Assembly: GCF_009696045.1 (NCBI RefSeq)
Contig: NZ_VUMT01000025.1
Span: 1 to 34,408, forward strand
Direction: 5' to 3'
DNA from: Velocimicrobium porci
GTDB taxonomy: Bacteria > Bacillota > Clostridia > Lachnospirales > Lachnospiraceae
Length of the DNA stretch: 34,408 nt
Shown here: one piece after another, positions 16,452 through 24,946 of the stretch
Numbering within the stretch: position 1 is the first letter of the stretch
Layout: each line of letters opens with the position of its first letter
Notes under the pieces: generated by a model
What the model saw: the letters and a program-made list of their open reading frames with translations, nothing else
The model's database searches: none
What the model was told of the DNA's origin: nothing
Translations under genes and position numbers: made by a program

Positions 16452-16480
16452 TTGCATTTTGAATTTAATTGTTATATAAT
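16452..16480 (+). promoter_or_regulatory. tRNA-Gln promoter
   Basis: TTGCAT (16452-16457), 17-bp spacer, perfect TATAAT (16475-16480), 48 bp before the mature tRNA. It is preceded by a long A-rich tract that could act as an UP element. Confidence 0.8.
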
Positions 16481-16528
16481 ACTAACTGTTCGGTGCGGTG
16501 TTAATAAATCGAACGAAAGAAAAAATGT

Positions 16529-16600
16529 TGGGCTATCGCCAAATGGTAAGGCAACGGACTCTGACTCCGTCATTTCAAGGTTCGAATCCTTGTAGCCCAG
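16529..16600 (+). tRNA. tRNA-Gln, anticodon CTG
   Basis: A 72-nt cloverleaf: acceptor stem TGGGCTA (16529-16535) / TAGCCCA (16593-16599), D-arm GCC..GGC, anticodon stem ACGGA/TCCGT with loop CTCTGAC (anticodon CTG, reading CAG), T-arm CAAGG-TTCGAAT-CCTTG, discriminator G. The 3' CCA is not encoded. It has its own promoter and terminator and is not part of a tRNA array. Confidence 0.96.
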
Positions 16601-16613
16601 GACTATGAAAATG

Positions 16614-16657
16614 AACAATACTTCATGTTTCTTATTGGACATGAAGTATTGTTTTTT
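16614..16657 (+). terminator. tRNA-Gln terminator
   Basis: ACAATACTTCATGT pairs with ACATGAAGTATTGT around a 9-nt loop, followed by seven T. Repeat copy C begins directly after the T-run. Confidence 0.92.
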
Positions 16658-16658
16658 T

Positions 16659-16734
16659 GCTTTATAGGAAACTTCGTCTCCTATAAAGCAAAAACGCTCC
16701 GCGAGGATGTGCACAGATGCGAAAGGAGTATTGT
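16659..16734 (+). repeat. Terminator-associated two-hairpin repeat, copy C (3'-truncated)
   Basis: Hairpin 1 is a perfect 11-bp stem GCTTTATAGGA / TCCTATAAAGC. Identity with copies A and B stops after GGAGTATTGT, so the right half of hairpin 2 is missing. As in the other two copies it begins right after a terminator T-run. Confidence 0.85.
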
Positions 16735-16917
16735 CATTCATATTCCAGTTTAACAAAAACAAATGATATCTTAATAATTTCTTAGAAATTAAATAAAAGA
16801 GAATTAAAGTATAGCCTTCTTTTTTTCATAAAATTAACATTGTAATAAATTATTAAACTTTTTCTAAAAATTGTTGGTAAAGAGTAAGAGAGAAGTAAGA
16901 AATAGATGGTAATTATT

Positions 16918-16926
16918 TGTTATGAT
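16918..16926 (+). promoter_or_regulatory. Candidate extended -10 promoter of the SLH operon
   Basis: TGTTATGAT (TG-N-TATGAT) about 80 bp upstream of the SLH gene, without a good -35 box. The remainder of the 270-bp AT-rich interval 16735-17006 shows no gene. Support is modest. Confidence 0.35.
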
Positions 16927-17006
16927 AAAAAAGTTGAAAAAGAATTTATTAAAATTTTTAGAGAAAAACACAGATTGAACGAAATAATAGGAGGCTTGGA
17001 TTAGGA

Positions 17007-19607
17007 ATGAAGAAAAGAATTGGAATCATAGTTTCTGTCTTTATTGTTGCGTTTGTAATTAGCCTTGGCAGTGAAAAGAATGGGTGCTGTGCGGCAACAA
17101 AAGAACAGACAAAAGATGTTATGGCATTGACGGGTATTACAGTCGACAAAAAAGGGAAGATGATTGGAACAAAGAAAAAAGTTACGAGAGCAGAATTTGC
17201 AAAGATGCTTGCACAAGCTTCTCCATATTCGGGAGAAATAGCGAAAACGGAAAAACGAATATTTTTTAAGGATGTTAACAAAGAGGATAAAAATGCTTCT
17301 TATATTAACTTTGTAGCTACAAAGGGGTATATGAGTGGATATTTAGGTGGTAAGTTTAAGCCAAATCAAGGAATTACAGTGAGAGAAGCGATTTATAGTG
17401 TCTTAACTTTGTTAGGATATTCAAAAGAGGATTTTAGCGGAAATCTGGCGGAAGCAAGATATGAAAAATATAAGGAGCTTGGTTTAGGAAAAAATATTGT
17501 TAAACGAGAAGCAAGCGTGCTAAATCAAACGGACTGTATGTATTTATTTTATAACCTGTTAAATGCAAAGAAAAAAAGTGGTGAAATATATGCGACAACG
17601 ATTGGATATTCAGTAACAAAAAGTAATAAGATTGATTATCAGTCATTGTTAGCCAAAAAGCGAAAAGGAGCAATTATTGTAAAGGATAGCTGGCAGAAAA
17701 AACTTCCAATGTCGCTTCAGCAGTTTGAAGTGTATAAAAATGGGAAAAAGGCATTGGCATCTGATATAAAAAATTACAATATTGTATACTATGTAAAAGA
17801 ATTGAAAAAATTATGGGTTTATGACCAACAAGTATTTGGAACAGTGAGTGAAATAGCAGCTAATACAGATGGTGTAGAGTCGATTACAGTCAATGGAAAG
17901 CGTTATGCAACGGAACATTCCAAACGGATTTCTACATTATTAGAGAAAAACAAAATAGAAGCAGGAGATGAAATTGTCTTATTATTAGGGAGAGAAAAGA
18001 AAATTGCATCAGTTCTTTCGGTGAAAACTATGATAGCAGAAGAAGGTTGGGAGAAAAAACTTCCAATTTCATTGAAAAATTTTGAGTTGTATTTAAATGA
18101 TCAAAAAGTGGATAATCAATCAATTGAACCATATAGTGTAGTTTATTATATAAAAGAATTAAAGAAGATGTGGATTTATGATAAGAAAGTATATGGTGTT
18201 TTAGATGCATTTACGATTCAGAATACGCAATTGAATGAACTTAGTGTGGATGGGACTGTGTATACAGCTGAACACCCAAAAATAATGAAGAAAAATTTTA
18301 AGGAAACAAAAGTTAAAAAAGGTGATTTTATTGTATTATTACTGGGCAGAGATGATTTCGCTTATAAGGTTTTACCGATTAATTCTGTTACTGCAATAGG
18401 AAATTGGAGAAATCAGATTCCTTTTCAGGTAGAGTCATCAATAATTAATAAAAATGGAAAGAAGATAACTGCGAATCAGATTGAGAATTATGATATTCTT
18501 TATTATTCAAAAGAATTAAAGATGATATGGGATTATAGTAAGAGGGTATATGGTGTTGTAAACGAAATAAAACCAGATCGAACTGCACCAGAAGAAATTA
18601 CAGTGGCTGGAAAAACTTATAGTTTAAAAGGAAATCCTGTTTATGGAGAAAATTTACAAAAAGAATATTCACTTGGTGAAAACAAATGGGGAGGTCAGTT
18701 TGCAGAAAAAAATATTCAGGTTGGAAGTGATGTTGTTCTATTATTTGGACCTAAAGATGCAGTTGCAGCCATCTATCCGGTGGAAAAAATGGGAGTTACA
18801 ATTGTTGGATATGTACTCCAAAGGGAAACTAAAATGATAAAGGAAGTAAATGGAACATTTGGATTAAAAGATTCAATTAAACTTGTAGATACAAGTGGAG
18901 TTGTTCGTGAGTTTGTTTGTATGGACAAAACAATTCAAAAAGGATCTATTGTAGAAGTATCTTTTGACACAACTGTCCCTACGATTAAGAAACTAATTCA
19001 TCCGGGAAATATAAACTTTACATCAGAAAATATTAAAATAGCAGATGATGCCAGAATTATTGATGTAAATGATAAAAATTATACTAGTGTTTCAAAAAAA
19101 GAGCTGGAGGAGCTAAAATGGAATGTTGGAAATATTCTCTATTATAGAACGAATAATTTAGGAGAGATAACGGATATGGTTCTTGCCAATGTTACAGGAA
19201 CCGTTTATCAATATGGTATTTTAAAGGAAATCAAAGATGGAAATGAAGGAGAATATTCGGAGGTTTCTTTTATATGTAATATTGGAGGAACTGACGGTGA
19301 GTATGAAGTCGATGAAAAGGTAAATTGGGGCCAGGGTATTGGTCCGAAGGCTTTTCGGATTGAAAATAATAAAATAAAAGAGATGAAAGATATGGTTTCC
19401 GTTCCGGTTCGTTTTATTGATGGTAAGCAGGCGAATACAGGGAAAAATGTATATCGGATTTCTGATAAAGCACTAGTGTATTATCTTACAAATGGAACTT
19501 ATTATTCAGGCAAATTAGAGGATATTACAGAAGTAAATGGAAATACAATTTATGGATATGTGGAACAGCAAGGAGGAGCAATCCGTGTTCTTGTTGTGAT
19601 GAAGTAA
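17007..19607 (+). CDS. SLH-domain surface protein with three tandem repeats
   Basis: 866 residues. A signal peptide (about 1-30) is followed by SLH-like sequence (about 40-190: KKKVTRAEFAKMLAQA, FFKDVNKED, YINFVATKGYMSGYLGGKFKPNQGITVREA), which would hold the protein on the cell wall or its polymers. Three homologous repeats follow at about 229-342, 348-461 and 467-594, each with a KLP start, a central YYVKELKKLWVYDQQVFG-type core and a closing VLLLGR-type strand. The last ~270 residues are beta-rich and unlike anything I can name. Next to it, 19 bp away, is a membrane-fusion protein and then a MacB-like ABC transporter, so it may be the wall-side partner of that machine. ATG at 17007 is the only in-frame choice (a stop lies two codons upstream); AGGAGG at 16990-16995 is a little far. 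Confidence 0.8.
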   Translation: MKKRIGIIVSVFIVAFVISLGSEKNGCCAATKEQTKDVMALTGITVDKKGKMIGTKKKVTRAEFAKMLAQASPYSGEIAKTEKRIFFKDVNKEDKNASYINFVATKGYMSGYLGGKFKPNQGITVREAIYSVLTLLGYSKEDFSGNLAEARYEKYKELGLGKNIVKREASVLNQTDCMYLFYNLLNAKKKSGEIYATTIGYSVTKSNKIDYQSLLAKKRKGAIIVKDSWQKKLPMSLQQFEVYKNGKKALASDIKNYNIVYYVKELKKLWVYDQQVFGTVSEIAANTDGVESITVNGKRYATEHSKRISTLLEKNKIEAGDEIVLLLGREKKIASVLSVKTMIAEEGWEKKLPISLKNFELYLNDQKVDNQSIEPYSVVYYIKELKKMWIYDKKVYGVLDAFTIQNTQLNELSVDGTVYTAEHPKIMKKNFKETKVKKGDFIVLLLGRDDFAYKVLPINSVTAIGNWRNQIPFQVESSIINKNGKKITANQIENYDILYYSKELKMIWDYSKRVYGVVNEIKPDRTAPEEITVAGKTYSLKGNPVYGENLQKEYSLGENKWGGQFAEKNIQVGSDVVLLFGPKDAVAAIYPVEKMGVTIVGYVLQRETKMIKEVNGTFGLKDSIKLVDTSGVVREFVCMDKTIQKGSIVEVSFDTTVPTIKKLIHPGNINFTSENIKIADDARIIDVNDKNYTSVSKKELEELKWNVGNILYYRTNNLGEITDMVLANVTGTVYQYGILKEIKDGNEGEYSEVSFICNIGGTDGEYEVDEKVNWGQGIGPKAFRIENNKIKEMKDMVSVPVRFIDGKQANTGKNVYRISDKALVYYLTNGTYYSGKLEDITEVNGNTIYGYVEQQGGAIRVLVVMK

Positions 19608-19626
19608 AGGAAAGGTATTGCATTAT

Positions 19627-21300
19627 ATGAAAAAGATAGAATGGAAGCGAATTTCAAAGAAAAAAATAATAAAATTAGTAGTTATTGGAGTAATTCTTAT
19701 TGGTGGTGCTGTCTTTGCATGGAAAAAATGGGCAGATAAGACGTCGGATGATATGACTGAGGTTATGACAGCGCAGGTTGTTAAAGGTGATGTGCAATCT
19801 GTCATTTCAGGAAAAGGCACTTTGAAGCCAATGAATCAATATGAAGTAAAATCTTTGGTAAAAGGAGAAATATTAAAAGCACCATTTAAAGAAGGAGAAA
19901 CTGTAAAGAAAGGAGCATTGCTGTATCAAATTAGTACCAATGAAATTTCAACAACAATGGAGAGTGCTGAGCTTGGTGTAGAAAAAGCGCAAAAGGCTTA
20001 TGAGGATTTACTTTTACAAGAAAAAGAATTGTCCTCCAATTTAGACCAGGAAGGTTACATAAAAAAGCTTCATGTGAAAAAAGGTGATATGGTTCAGGCG
20101 GGAACTGTTATCGCAGATATTTATAACAGTAAGCAGATATATTTGGAAGTATTGTTTCCTGCAAGTGAAGTAAATACTTCCTGGATTGGGAAAAAAGCGA
20201 CGGTTATTTTAGACTCAAGTGGAGAAAAAATAACAGGGGTAGTTAAAAAAATTGATGGTTTGGAGCAAGTATTAGACGGAGGGATTGTTACAAAGCAGGT
20301 TAAGATTGAGATAAAAAATCCTGGTGGACTTAGAGCCGGTGATATGGCAGAGGCTATAATTAATAATATTCAAAGTAATAATTCCGGTGCTCTTCAGGTT
20401 AAAACAGAGGGTAAGATTACAGCAAAGAGAGAGGGAAAAATAGAAGCATTGTACATAAAAGAAGGAGAGTGGGTTAAAAAAAATAGTCCTCTTATGAAGC
20501 TTTCATCAAAAGATATGGAAAGTCAGATTGATAATGCTAAAACCGGAATTAAAGAGGCAGAAAATGCGCTGAATGCTCAAAAAGAGCAGTTAAAGAGTTA
20601 TTTTATTAAGGCTCCAATATCAGGTGAGGTTATTACAAAATCGAAAAAGAAAGGGGATATTATTGACCCTTCTTCTGAAAGTTCATCCGGTGCAATGGCG
20701 ATTATCTATGATTTATCAGCATTGAATTTCCAAATGAATGTAGATGAAATGGATATTCGAAACATAAAAGTAGGACAAAAAGTAACGGTAACGGCTTCTG
20801 CACTGCCAGATGATAGCTTTTCAGGTGTAGTTGAACAGGTAAGCATGAAAGGAACAACCAATAATGGAATTACTACTTATCCGGTCATTATAAAAATTAA
20901 AGAGTTCGGAAATTTACTTCCGGGCATGAATGTTACCGGAAAGATTGTTATTGAAGAGGCTGCCAATGTTCTTACAGTGCCAAGTTCTTGTCTTCAAAGA
21001 GGCAATATTTTGTATGTAAAATCAAAAGAGGCAAAAAAGACAGATGAATTTTCCGAGATACCAGATGGTTTTAAAGAAGTGGAAGTTACAATTGGAATTA
21101 ATGATGGTGACAATGTAGAAATTAAAAAAGGAGTAAAAGAAGGAGAAGAAATTTATATTCCGTATGATGATTCGATGTCTGGAGATGACATGTATGGTGA
21201 TATGTATGGTGACGAAATGTACGAAGAAGATGGTTCTTATTCCGAAGGTGATGGAACGGAAGGAACCGATGAAATAGATGGTTCCGACAGCATGGAATAG
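19627..21300 (+). CDS. Double-module membrane-fusion (HlyD/MacA-like) protein
   Basis: 557 residues, against about 350-420 for ordinary MacA-type adaptors. One N-terminal membrane helix (about 15-32). The adaptor unit seems present twice: 72-246 (half-lipoyl VKGEILKAPFKEGETVKKGA, short helical hairpin 110-138, half-lipoyl GYIKKLHVKKGDMVQAGT, beta-barrel to GGLRAGDMAEAII) and 266-440 (KREGKIEALYIKEGEWVKKN, hairpin 296-326, IKAPISGEVITKSKKKGDII, barrel to NLLPGMNVTGKI). A membrane-proximal domain follows, then an acidic tail (514-557) with SGDDMYGDMYGDEMYEEDG. ATG at 19627 is better spaced from the GGAAAGG at 19609-19615 than an in-frame TTG at 19618. It links the SLH protein to the ATPase and permease that follow. 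Confidence 0.85.
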   Translation: MKKIEWKRISKKKIIKLVVIGVILIGGAVFAWKKWADKTSDDMTEVMTAQVVKGDVQSVISGKGTLKPMNQYEVKSLVKGEILKAPFKEGETVKKGALLYQISTNEISTTMESAELGVEKAQKAYEDLLLQEKELSSNLDQEGYIKKLHVKKGDMVQAGTVIADIYNSKQIYLEVLFPASEVNTSWIGKKATVILDSSGEKITGVVKKIDGLEQVLDGGIVTKQVKIEIKNPGGLRAGDMAEAIINNIQSNNSGALQVKTEGKITAKREGKIEALYIKEGEWVKKNSPLMKLSSKDMESQIDNAKTGIKEAENALNAQKEQLKSYFIKAPISGEVITKSKKKGDIIDPSSESSSGAMAIIYDLSALNFQMNVDEMDIRNIKVGQKVTVTASALPDDSFSGVVEQVSMKGTTNNGITTYPVIIKIKEFGNLLPGMNVTGKIVIEEAANVLTVPSSCLQRGNILYVKSKEAKKTDEFSEIPDGFKEVEVTIGINDGDNVEIKKGVKEGEEIYIPYDDSMSGDDMYGDMYGDEMYEEDGSYSEGDGTEGTDEIDGSDSME

Positions 21301-21317
21301 TCAGGAGTGTAAAGTGA

Positions 21318-22055
21318 ATGAAGAATGATGTATTTATTGAGTTGAAAGATATTTATAAAATATATAAGATGGGTGATACAGAAATTCATGCCAGTGATGG
21401 GATTAATTTGCAGATTTCAAGAGGTGAGATGGTAGCAATCGTTGGAAAGTCGGGAAGTGGTAAATCAACTATTATGAATATCATTGGAGCTTTGGACGTA
21501 CCAACAAAAGGTGAATATATTTTGGAGGGGAAAGATGTCAGTAAAATGAAGGCGGATGCTTTAGCAGAAGTTAGAAATAAAATGATAGGGTTTGTATTTC
21601 AACAATATAATCTTTTACCCAAACAGAATTTATTAGATAATGTGAGTTTACCTCTTTTATATGCAGGAGTTGGTGAAAAAGAGAGAAAAAAACGAGCTAT
21701 GGAAGGTTTAAAAAAAGTTGGTCTGGAAGAAAAATGGAGCCAGCTTCCAAACCAGCTTTCGGGAGGACAGCAGCAAAGAGTGTCAATTGCAAGAGCATTA
21801 GTAGGAAATCCCTCTTTGATTTTAGCAGATGAACCGACCGGAGCCTTGGATTCTAAAACAAGCAGAGAAGTGCTTGATTTGTTGAAGCAATTAAACGAAG
21901 AAGGAAATACAATTGTACTTATTACGCATGATAATTCGATTGCATTGGAAGCAAAAAGAGTTGTAAAGATATTAGATGGTAAAGTTTTATTTGATGGCAC
22001 GGCAAAGGAGTATAGAAATGAAATTATGGCAAACAATGAAATTAGCATGGCTTAA
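21318..22055 (+). CDS. MacB/LolD-type ABC transporter ATPase
   Basis: 245 residues. Walker A GKSGSGKST (43-51), Q-loop Gln95, signature LSGGQQQR (147-154), Walker B LILADEPT (167-174) and switch His in ITHD. The sequence is of the MacB/LolD/FtsE mechanotransmission class that works with FtsX-fold permeases and does not pump through a channel. AGGAG at 21303-21307 precedes the start; the gene begins 17 bp after the adaptor gene and overlaps the next by 38 bp, so the products should be made together. Confidence 0.94.
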   Translation: MKNDVFIELKDIYKIYKMGDTEIHASDGINLQISRGEMVAIVGKSGSGKSTIMNIIGALDVPTKGEYILEGKDVSKMKADALAEVRNKMIGFVFQQYNLLPKQNLLDNVSLPLLYAGVGEKERKKRAMEGLKKVGLEEKWSQLPNQLSGGQQQRVSIARALVGNPSLILADEPTGALDSKTSREVLDLLKQLNEEGNTIVLITHDNSIALEAKRVVKILDGKVLFDGTAKEYRNEIMANNEISMA

Positions 22056-23196
22056 TATTATTGGCAATCGCATGAGATCATTTCTTACTATGCTTGGAAT
22101 GATAATAGGTGTTGCATCTGTTATTATTTTAGTAAGTTTGATGGAGAGTATGACAAATGAGATGTTAAATTCTTATGCAGACATGGGCGTTAATAATATT
22201 ACAGTTGAAATACATGGAAGAAATGGAAATCCTGTTTTAAAAGAAGAAGACATTTATGACTATGTTGAAAAGCATAAAGATACAATGCTTGGAGCGACCC
22301 CTAATATAACGTTTACCGGAAGTGTAAAGTTTGGCGGAAAGACAAAAGATGGCATTACCGTTACCGGTGTTGATGAAAGTTATATTAAAATTATGAAACG
22401 TCAGTTACAGGCGGGGCGTGGAATTACCTATTCCGACACGGCTATCCGGAATAAGACTTGTGTGATTGGAAGTTATATTAATAATACAATATTTAATGGA
22501 AAAGCAAAGCCTGGAGATCTTGTGTATGTAAATGGTGAGGAATTTAAGGTTGTTGGTGTTTTAAAGGAGGAGTCGGATTCTTCTGAATGGTCAAAAGATA
22601 ATTGTTTTTATTCACCGTACACAACGGTTGCAAAATTAGCAGGAATGGGAACCATATCTAATTATTTGTTTTTTGCAAAGGATAGTAAGCTTGTTGAGGA
22701 AGAAACTAAAAATTTACAACGTTATTTATTTCATACATTTCATTCAACAAAGGCGTATTCTGTTACGAATATGATTGACATATTGAAAGAAATTAAAAAT
22801 CAGCAGAAATTGATGACATCAGTTTTAGCAGGCATTGCAGGTATTTCTTTGGTTGTTGCAGGAATTGGGATTATGAATATTATGCTGGTGTCAGTAACGG
22901 AGCGTACGAAAGAGATTGGTATTCGAAAATCTCTGGGAGCAAAGCGGAAAGATATTATGCGTCAATTTGTATTAGAAGCGGGAACAACAAGCAGTATAGG
23001 CGGAGTTATCGGAATTGTTTTGGGAGCTGTAGTTACAACGAAACTTGGAAGTGTAATGGGAATGCAAGCTACAACAAGCATTCAGACTGCTCTTGTTTCT
23101 TTTGGAATATCAGCTGGGATAGGAATTTTATTTGGTTATTTGCCGGCAAGTAAAGCTGCAAAATTAAATCCGATTGATGCCCTAAGGAGCGAATAG
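22018..23196 (+). CDS. MacB-like FtsX-fold ABC permease
   Basis: 392 residues. TM1 at about 21-43 (FLTMLGMIIGVASVIILVSL), a large extracytoplasmic MacB-type periplasmic-core domain (about 45-265, including GVDESYIKIMKRQLQAGRGI), then three helices at about 275-300, 325-350 and 360-380 with the coupling sequence ERTKEIGIRKSLGAKRKDI between them. The start is ATG 22018 (AAAGGAG at 22004-22010), inside the ATPase gene. It completes an SLH protein/adaptor/ATPase/permease operon. In Gram-positives such transporters export peptides or antibiotics, or transmit force to wall enzymes; which applies here is unknown. Confidence 0.94.
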   Translation: MKLWQTMKLAWLNIIGNRMRSFLTMLGMIIGVASVIILVSLMESMTNEMLNSYADMGVNNITVEIHGRNGNPVLKEEDIYDYVEKHKDTMLGATPNITFTGSVKFGGKTKDGITVTGVDESYIKIMKRQLQAGRGITYSDTAIRNKTCVIGSYINNTIFNGKAKPGDLVYVNGEEFKVVGVLKEESDSSEWSKDNCFYSPYTTVAKLAGMGTISNYLFFAKDSKLVEEETKNLQRYLFHTFHSTKAYSVTNMIDILKEIKNQQKLMTSVLAGIAGISLVVAGIGIMNIMLVSVTERTKEIGIRKSLGAKRKDIMRQFVLEAGTTSSIGGVIGIVLGAVVTTKLGSVMGMQATTSIQTALVSFGISAGIGILFGYLPASKAAKLNPIDALRSE

Positions 23197-23214
23197 GAAA
23201 TATTTTATGATGCG

Positions 23215-23249
23215 TTAACTCGTCAGATAGGTATGTTCTGATAAGTTAA
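23215..23249. other. Imperfect dyad after the ABC operon
   Basis: TTAACT-cg-TCAGA is mirrored by TCTGA-ta-AGTTAA around a 9-nt centre. There is no T-run, so it is not an ordinary terminator; it may be mRNA-stabilising or a chance structure. Confidence 0.35.
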
Positions 23250-23284
23250 ATTTAATAGAAATATGTAATGTATTTCCACAATAA

Positions 23285-23318
23285 AAAAAGAGAAACTAGT
23301 GTGACGGTTTCTCTTTTT
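23285..23318. terminator. Bidirectional terminator between the ABC operon and lepB
   Basis: AAAAAGAGAAAC (23285-23296) and GTTTCTCTTTTT (23307-23318) form a perfect 12-bp stem with T-runs on both strands. Confidence 0.9.
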
Positions 23319-23339
23319 CACTTTATTTAATATAAAATT

Positions 23340-23912
23340 TTAATTTATAGTTCCGATTTGGTTGAATGGATAATAACGAAAAATTAGTTTGGCAAGTATG
23401 TTTTCACGAGGAATTGCACCGATTTCTTCATATCTGCTATCCCAGCTGATGTCTGATTTTCTATTATCACCCATTAAAAAATAATGACCCTCCGGTATTT
23501 TATATGTTTTTTCTGCAATTCCGGCGTAATCAATCGGAGCATTTCCGTATGTATCATTTTTAAGTTTTTTGTTATTAATATAAATCGTTCCATTTTTTAT
23601 CTGAATTGTTTCATCAGGCAGACCAATAATTCGTTTTACCCAGAAAGTATCTTCTTCCACTGGAGATTGGAGTTGTACGACATCAAAACGTTCTGGTTCG
23701 TGAAAACGATAGGAAATCATTTCATGAAAAATGCGGTCGTTTGTGTGCAGGGTATTTTCCATAGAAGCTCCATCTACAAGAGTTGAGCCATATACAAATT
23801 TAGGACAGATTAGCAGGAAAAAAAAGACGATTGCTACTATTAATGTATATTGCCATAAAGCGGAGATTAATTTAGGTTTTTCTTGTTTTGGTGTATCATT
23901 TTTTGTAGTCAT
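23340..23912 (-). CDS. lepB: Type I signal peptidase
   Basis: 190 residues, the size of Gram-positive SipS-type enzymes. It removes signal peptides from Sec-exported proteins at the outer face of the membrane. One N-terminal membrane helix (about 21-41), catalytic Ser50 in GASMENTL, general base Lys93 in WVKRIIGLPDE, and the downstream boxes GHYFLMGDNRKSDISWDSR. AAGGAG lies before the ATG on the minus strand. It is monocistronic, with terminators on both sides. It fits functionally with secA and the many secreted proteins here. Confidence 0.96.
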   Translation of the reverse strand: MTTKNDTPKQEKPKLISALWQYTLIVAIVFFFLLICPKFVYGSTLVDGASMENTLHTNDRIFHEMISYRFHEPERFDVVQLQSPVEEDTFWVKRIIGLPDETIQIKNGTIYINNKKLKNDTYGNAPIDYAGIAEKTYKIPEGHYFLMGDNRKSDISWDSRYEEIGAIPRENILAKLIFRYYPFNQIGTIN

Positions 23913-23944
23913 GTATACGCTCCTTCCTTTTAGTTATTTAAAAA

Positions 23945-23973
23945 ATTGTATCATGAGTAAAGAAATTTGACAA
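23945..23973 (-). promoter_or_regulatory. lepB promoter
   Basis: On the minus strand TTGTCA (23973-23968), 17-bp spacer, TACAAT (23950-23945). A short dyad GAAACA-aa-TGTTTC (23982-23995) lies just upstream of the -35 box. Confidence 0.7.
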
Positions 23974-24077
23974 GTAAGACTGAAACAAATGTTTCAATTT
24001 CGATTTGTTTTTGAGATAATAATACAATTTGTAACTATGCCTTGGATAAAAAGAATCGTCATGATTAGGGAGGTTAA

Positions 24078-24133
24078 AAGAAGACACATAAAACAATACT
24101 TTATAGAAAAGTATATATTCTGTGTGTCTTTTT
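24078..24133. terminator. Terminator of the GntR/ABC operon
   Basis: AAGACACA (24081-24088) pairs with TGTGTCTT (24123-24130); an inner ATACTT/AAGTAT stem extends it. A T-run follows on the plus strand and a shorter one (TTTT) on the minus strand, the side where the ABC permease gene ends. Confidence 0.65.
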
Positions 24134-24145
24134 AAATATGATATA

Positions 24146-24946
24146 TTATTCCAAATTTAATTTTTTAGAAAAAATGTAGTTGGTAATTGCGAAATGGATT
24201 ACACATAGTAGGAAGGTTGAAATGATTCCGGTTGGTAGTAATGTGTGAAAAAAGTCAATTGAGCCGTCAGAAGATATCCAATCAGAAAACATAGGAACTA
24301 ACATAATAAAAATGGATATAACCTGTGTGATGAATCCAAGTACAAAATAAAAAGCAAAAGAAGCAAGGAGTTTTTGAGTATTAAATAATTGACCAATTGC
24401 AATTGCCGCATAAATCTTAAGAATGTAGTAACAAATAGTTATTAGCACTAAAACAATAGCTTCAATTATCGTTAAGATAAAGGAAAATCCATTTGAGGAA
24501 AGCTCTTCTGCAATTAATTGTAAATTAGAACTAGAGAAAAAGTGTTTTAGTTCTTGAAATTCTGTTACATCAAAATAAAGAATTAGGATGGATATCAAAG
24601 CAATAATAGAAGCTAGTATCGCCCAAAGAGTAGCAGAAATTAGCTTTGATAATATTAATTTTGTTGTAGTTACCGGTAATGTATGTGTTAGATATCCTTC
24701 ATTTGTAACCATACTTTTATAAAAACGATAAACAATCAGAAAAAATGTAATAATAAATGTGGCAACAATGGAAATAACATATAAACTTGTTATTGCGGTT
24801 GGAATAATATTTAACATTCCTTCTTCAAAAATAGAGGAAGAAATAAGCATTTTTGTTAATTGGGCGAGAACAACCGTAAAAGCATATAATGGAAAAAACC
24901 ACTTGGCTGTTGATTTAAATTCATATTTAATTAATTTACTTAACAT
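24146..24946 (-). CDS. ABC-2-type transporter permease
   Basis: 266 residues with six hydrophobic segments (about 16-36, 46-70, 102-125, 150-172, 180-210 and 232-255), beginning MLSKLIKYEFKSTAKWFFPL, the usual start of small ABC-2 permeases. It is the last gene of a GntR/ATPase/permease operon on the minus strand; its ATG overlaps the ATPase stop region by 7 bp (ATGTTAA), so translation is likely coupled. Such YtrA-linked transporters are commonly induced by cell-wall stress or antimicrobial peptides; the cargo is not evident here. Confidence 0.88.
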   Translation of the reverse strand: MLSKLIKYEFKSTAKWFFPLYAFTVVLAQLTKMLISSSIFEEGMLNIIPTAITSLYVISIVATFIITFFLIVYRFYKSMVTNEGYLTHTLPVTTTKLILSKLISATLWAILASIIALISILILYFDVTEFQELKHFFSSSNLQLIAEELSSNGFSFILTIIEAIVLVLITICYYILKIYAAIAIGQLFNTQKLLASFAFYFVLGFITQVISIFIMLVPMFSDWISSDGSIDFFHTLLPTGIISTFLLCVIHFAITNYIFSKKLNLE

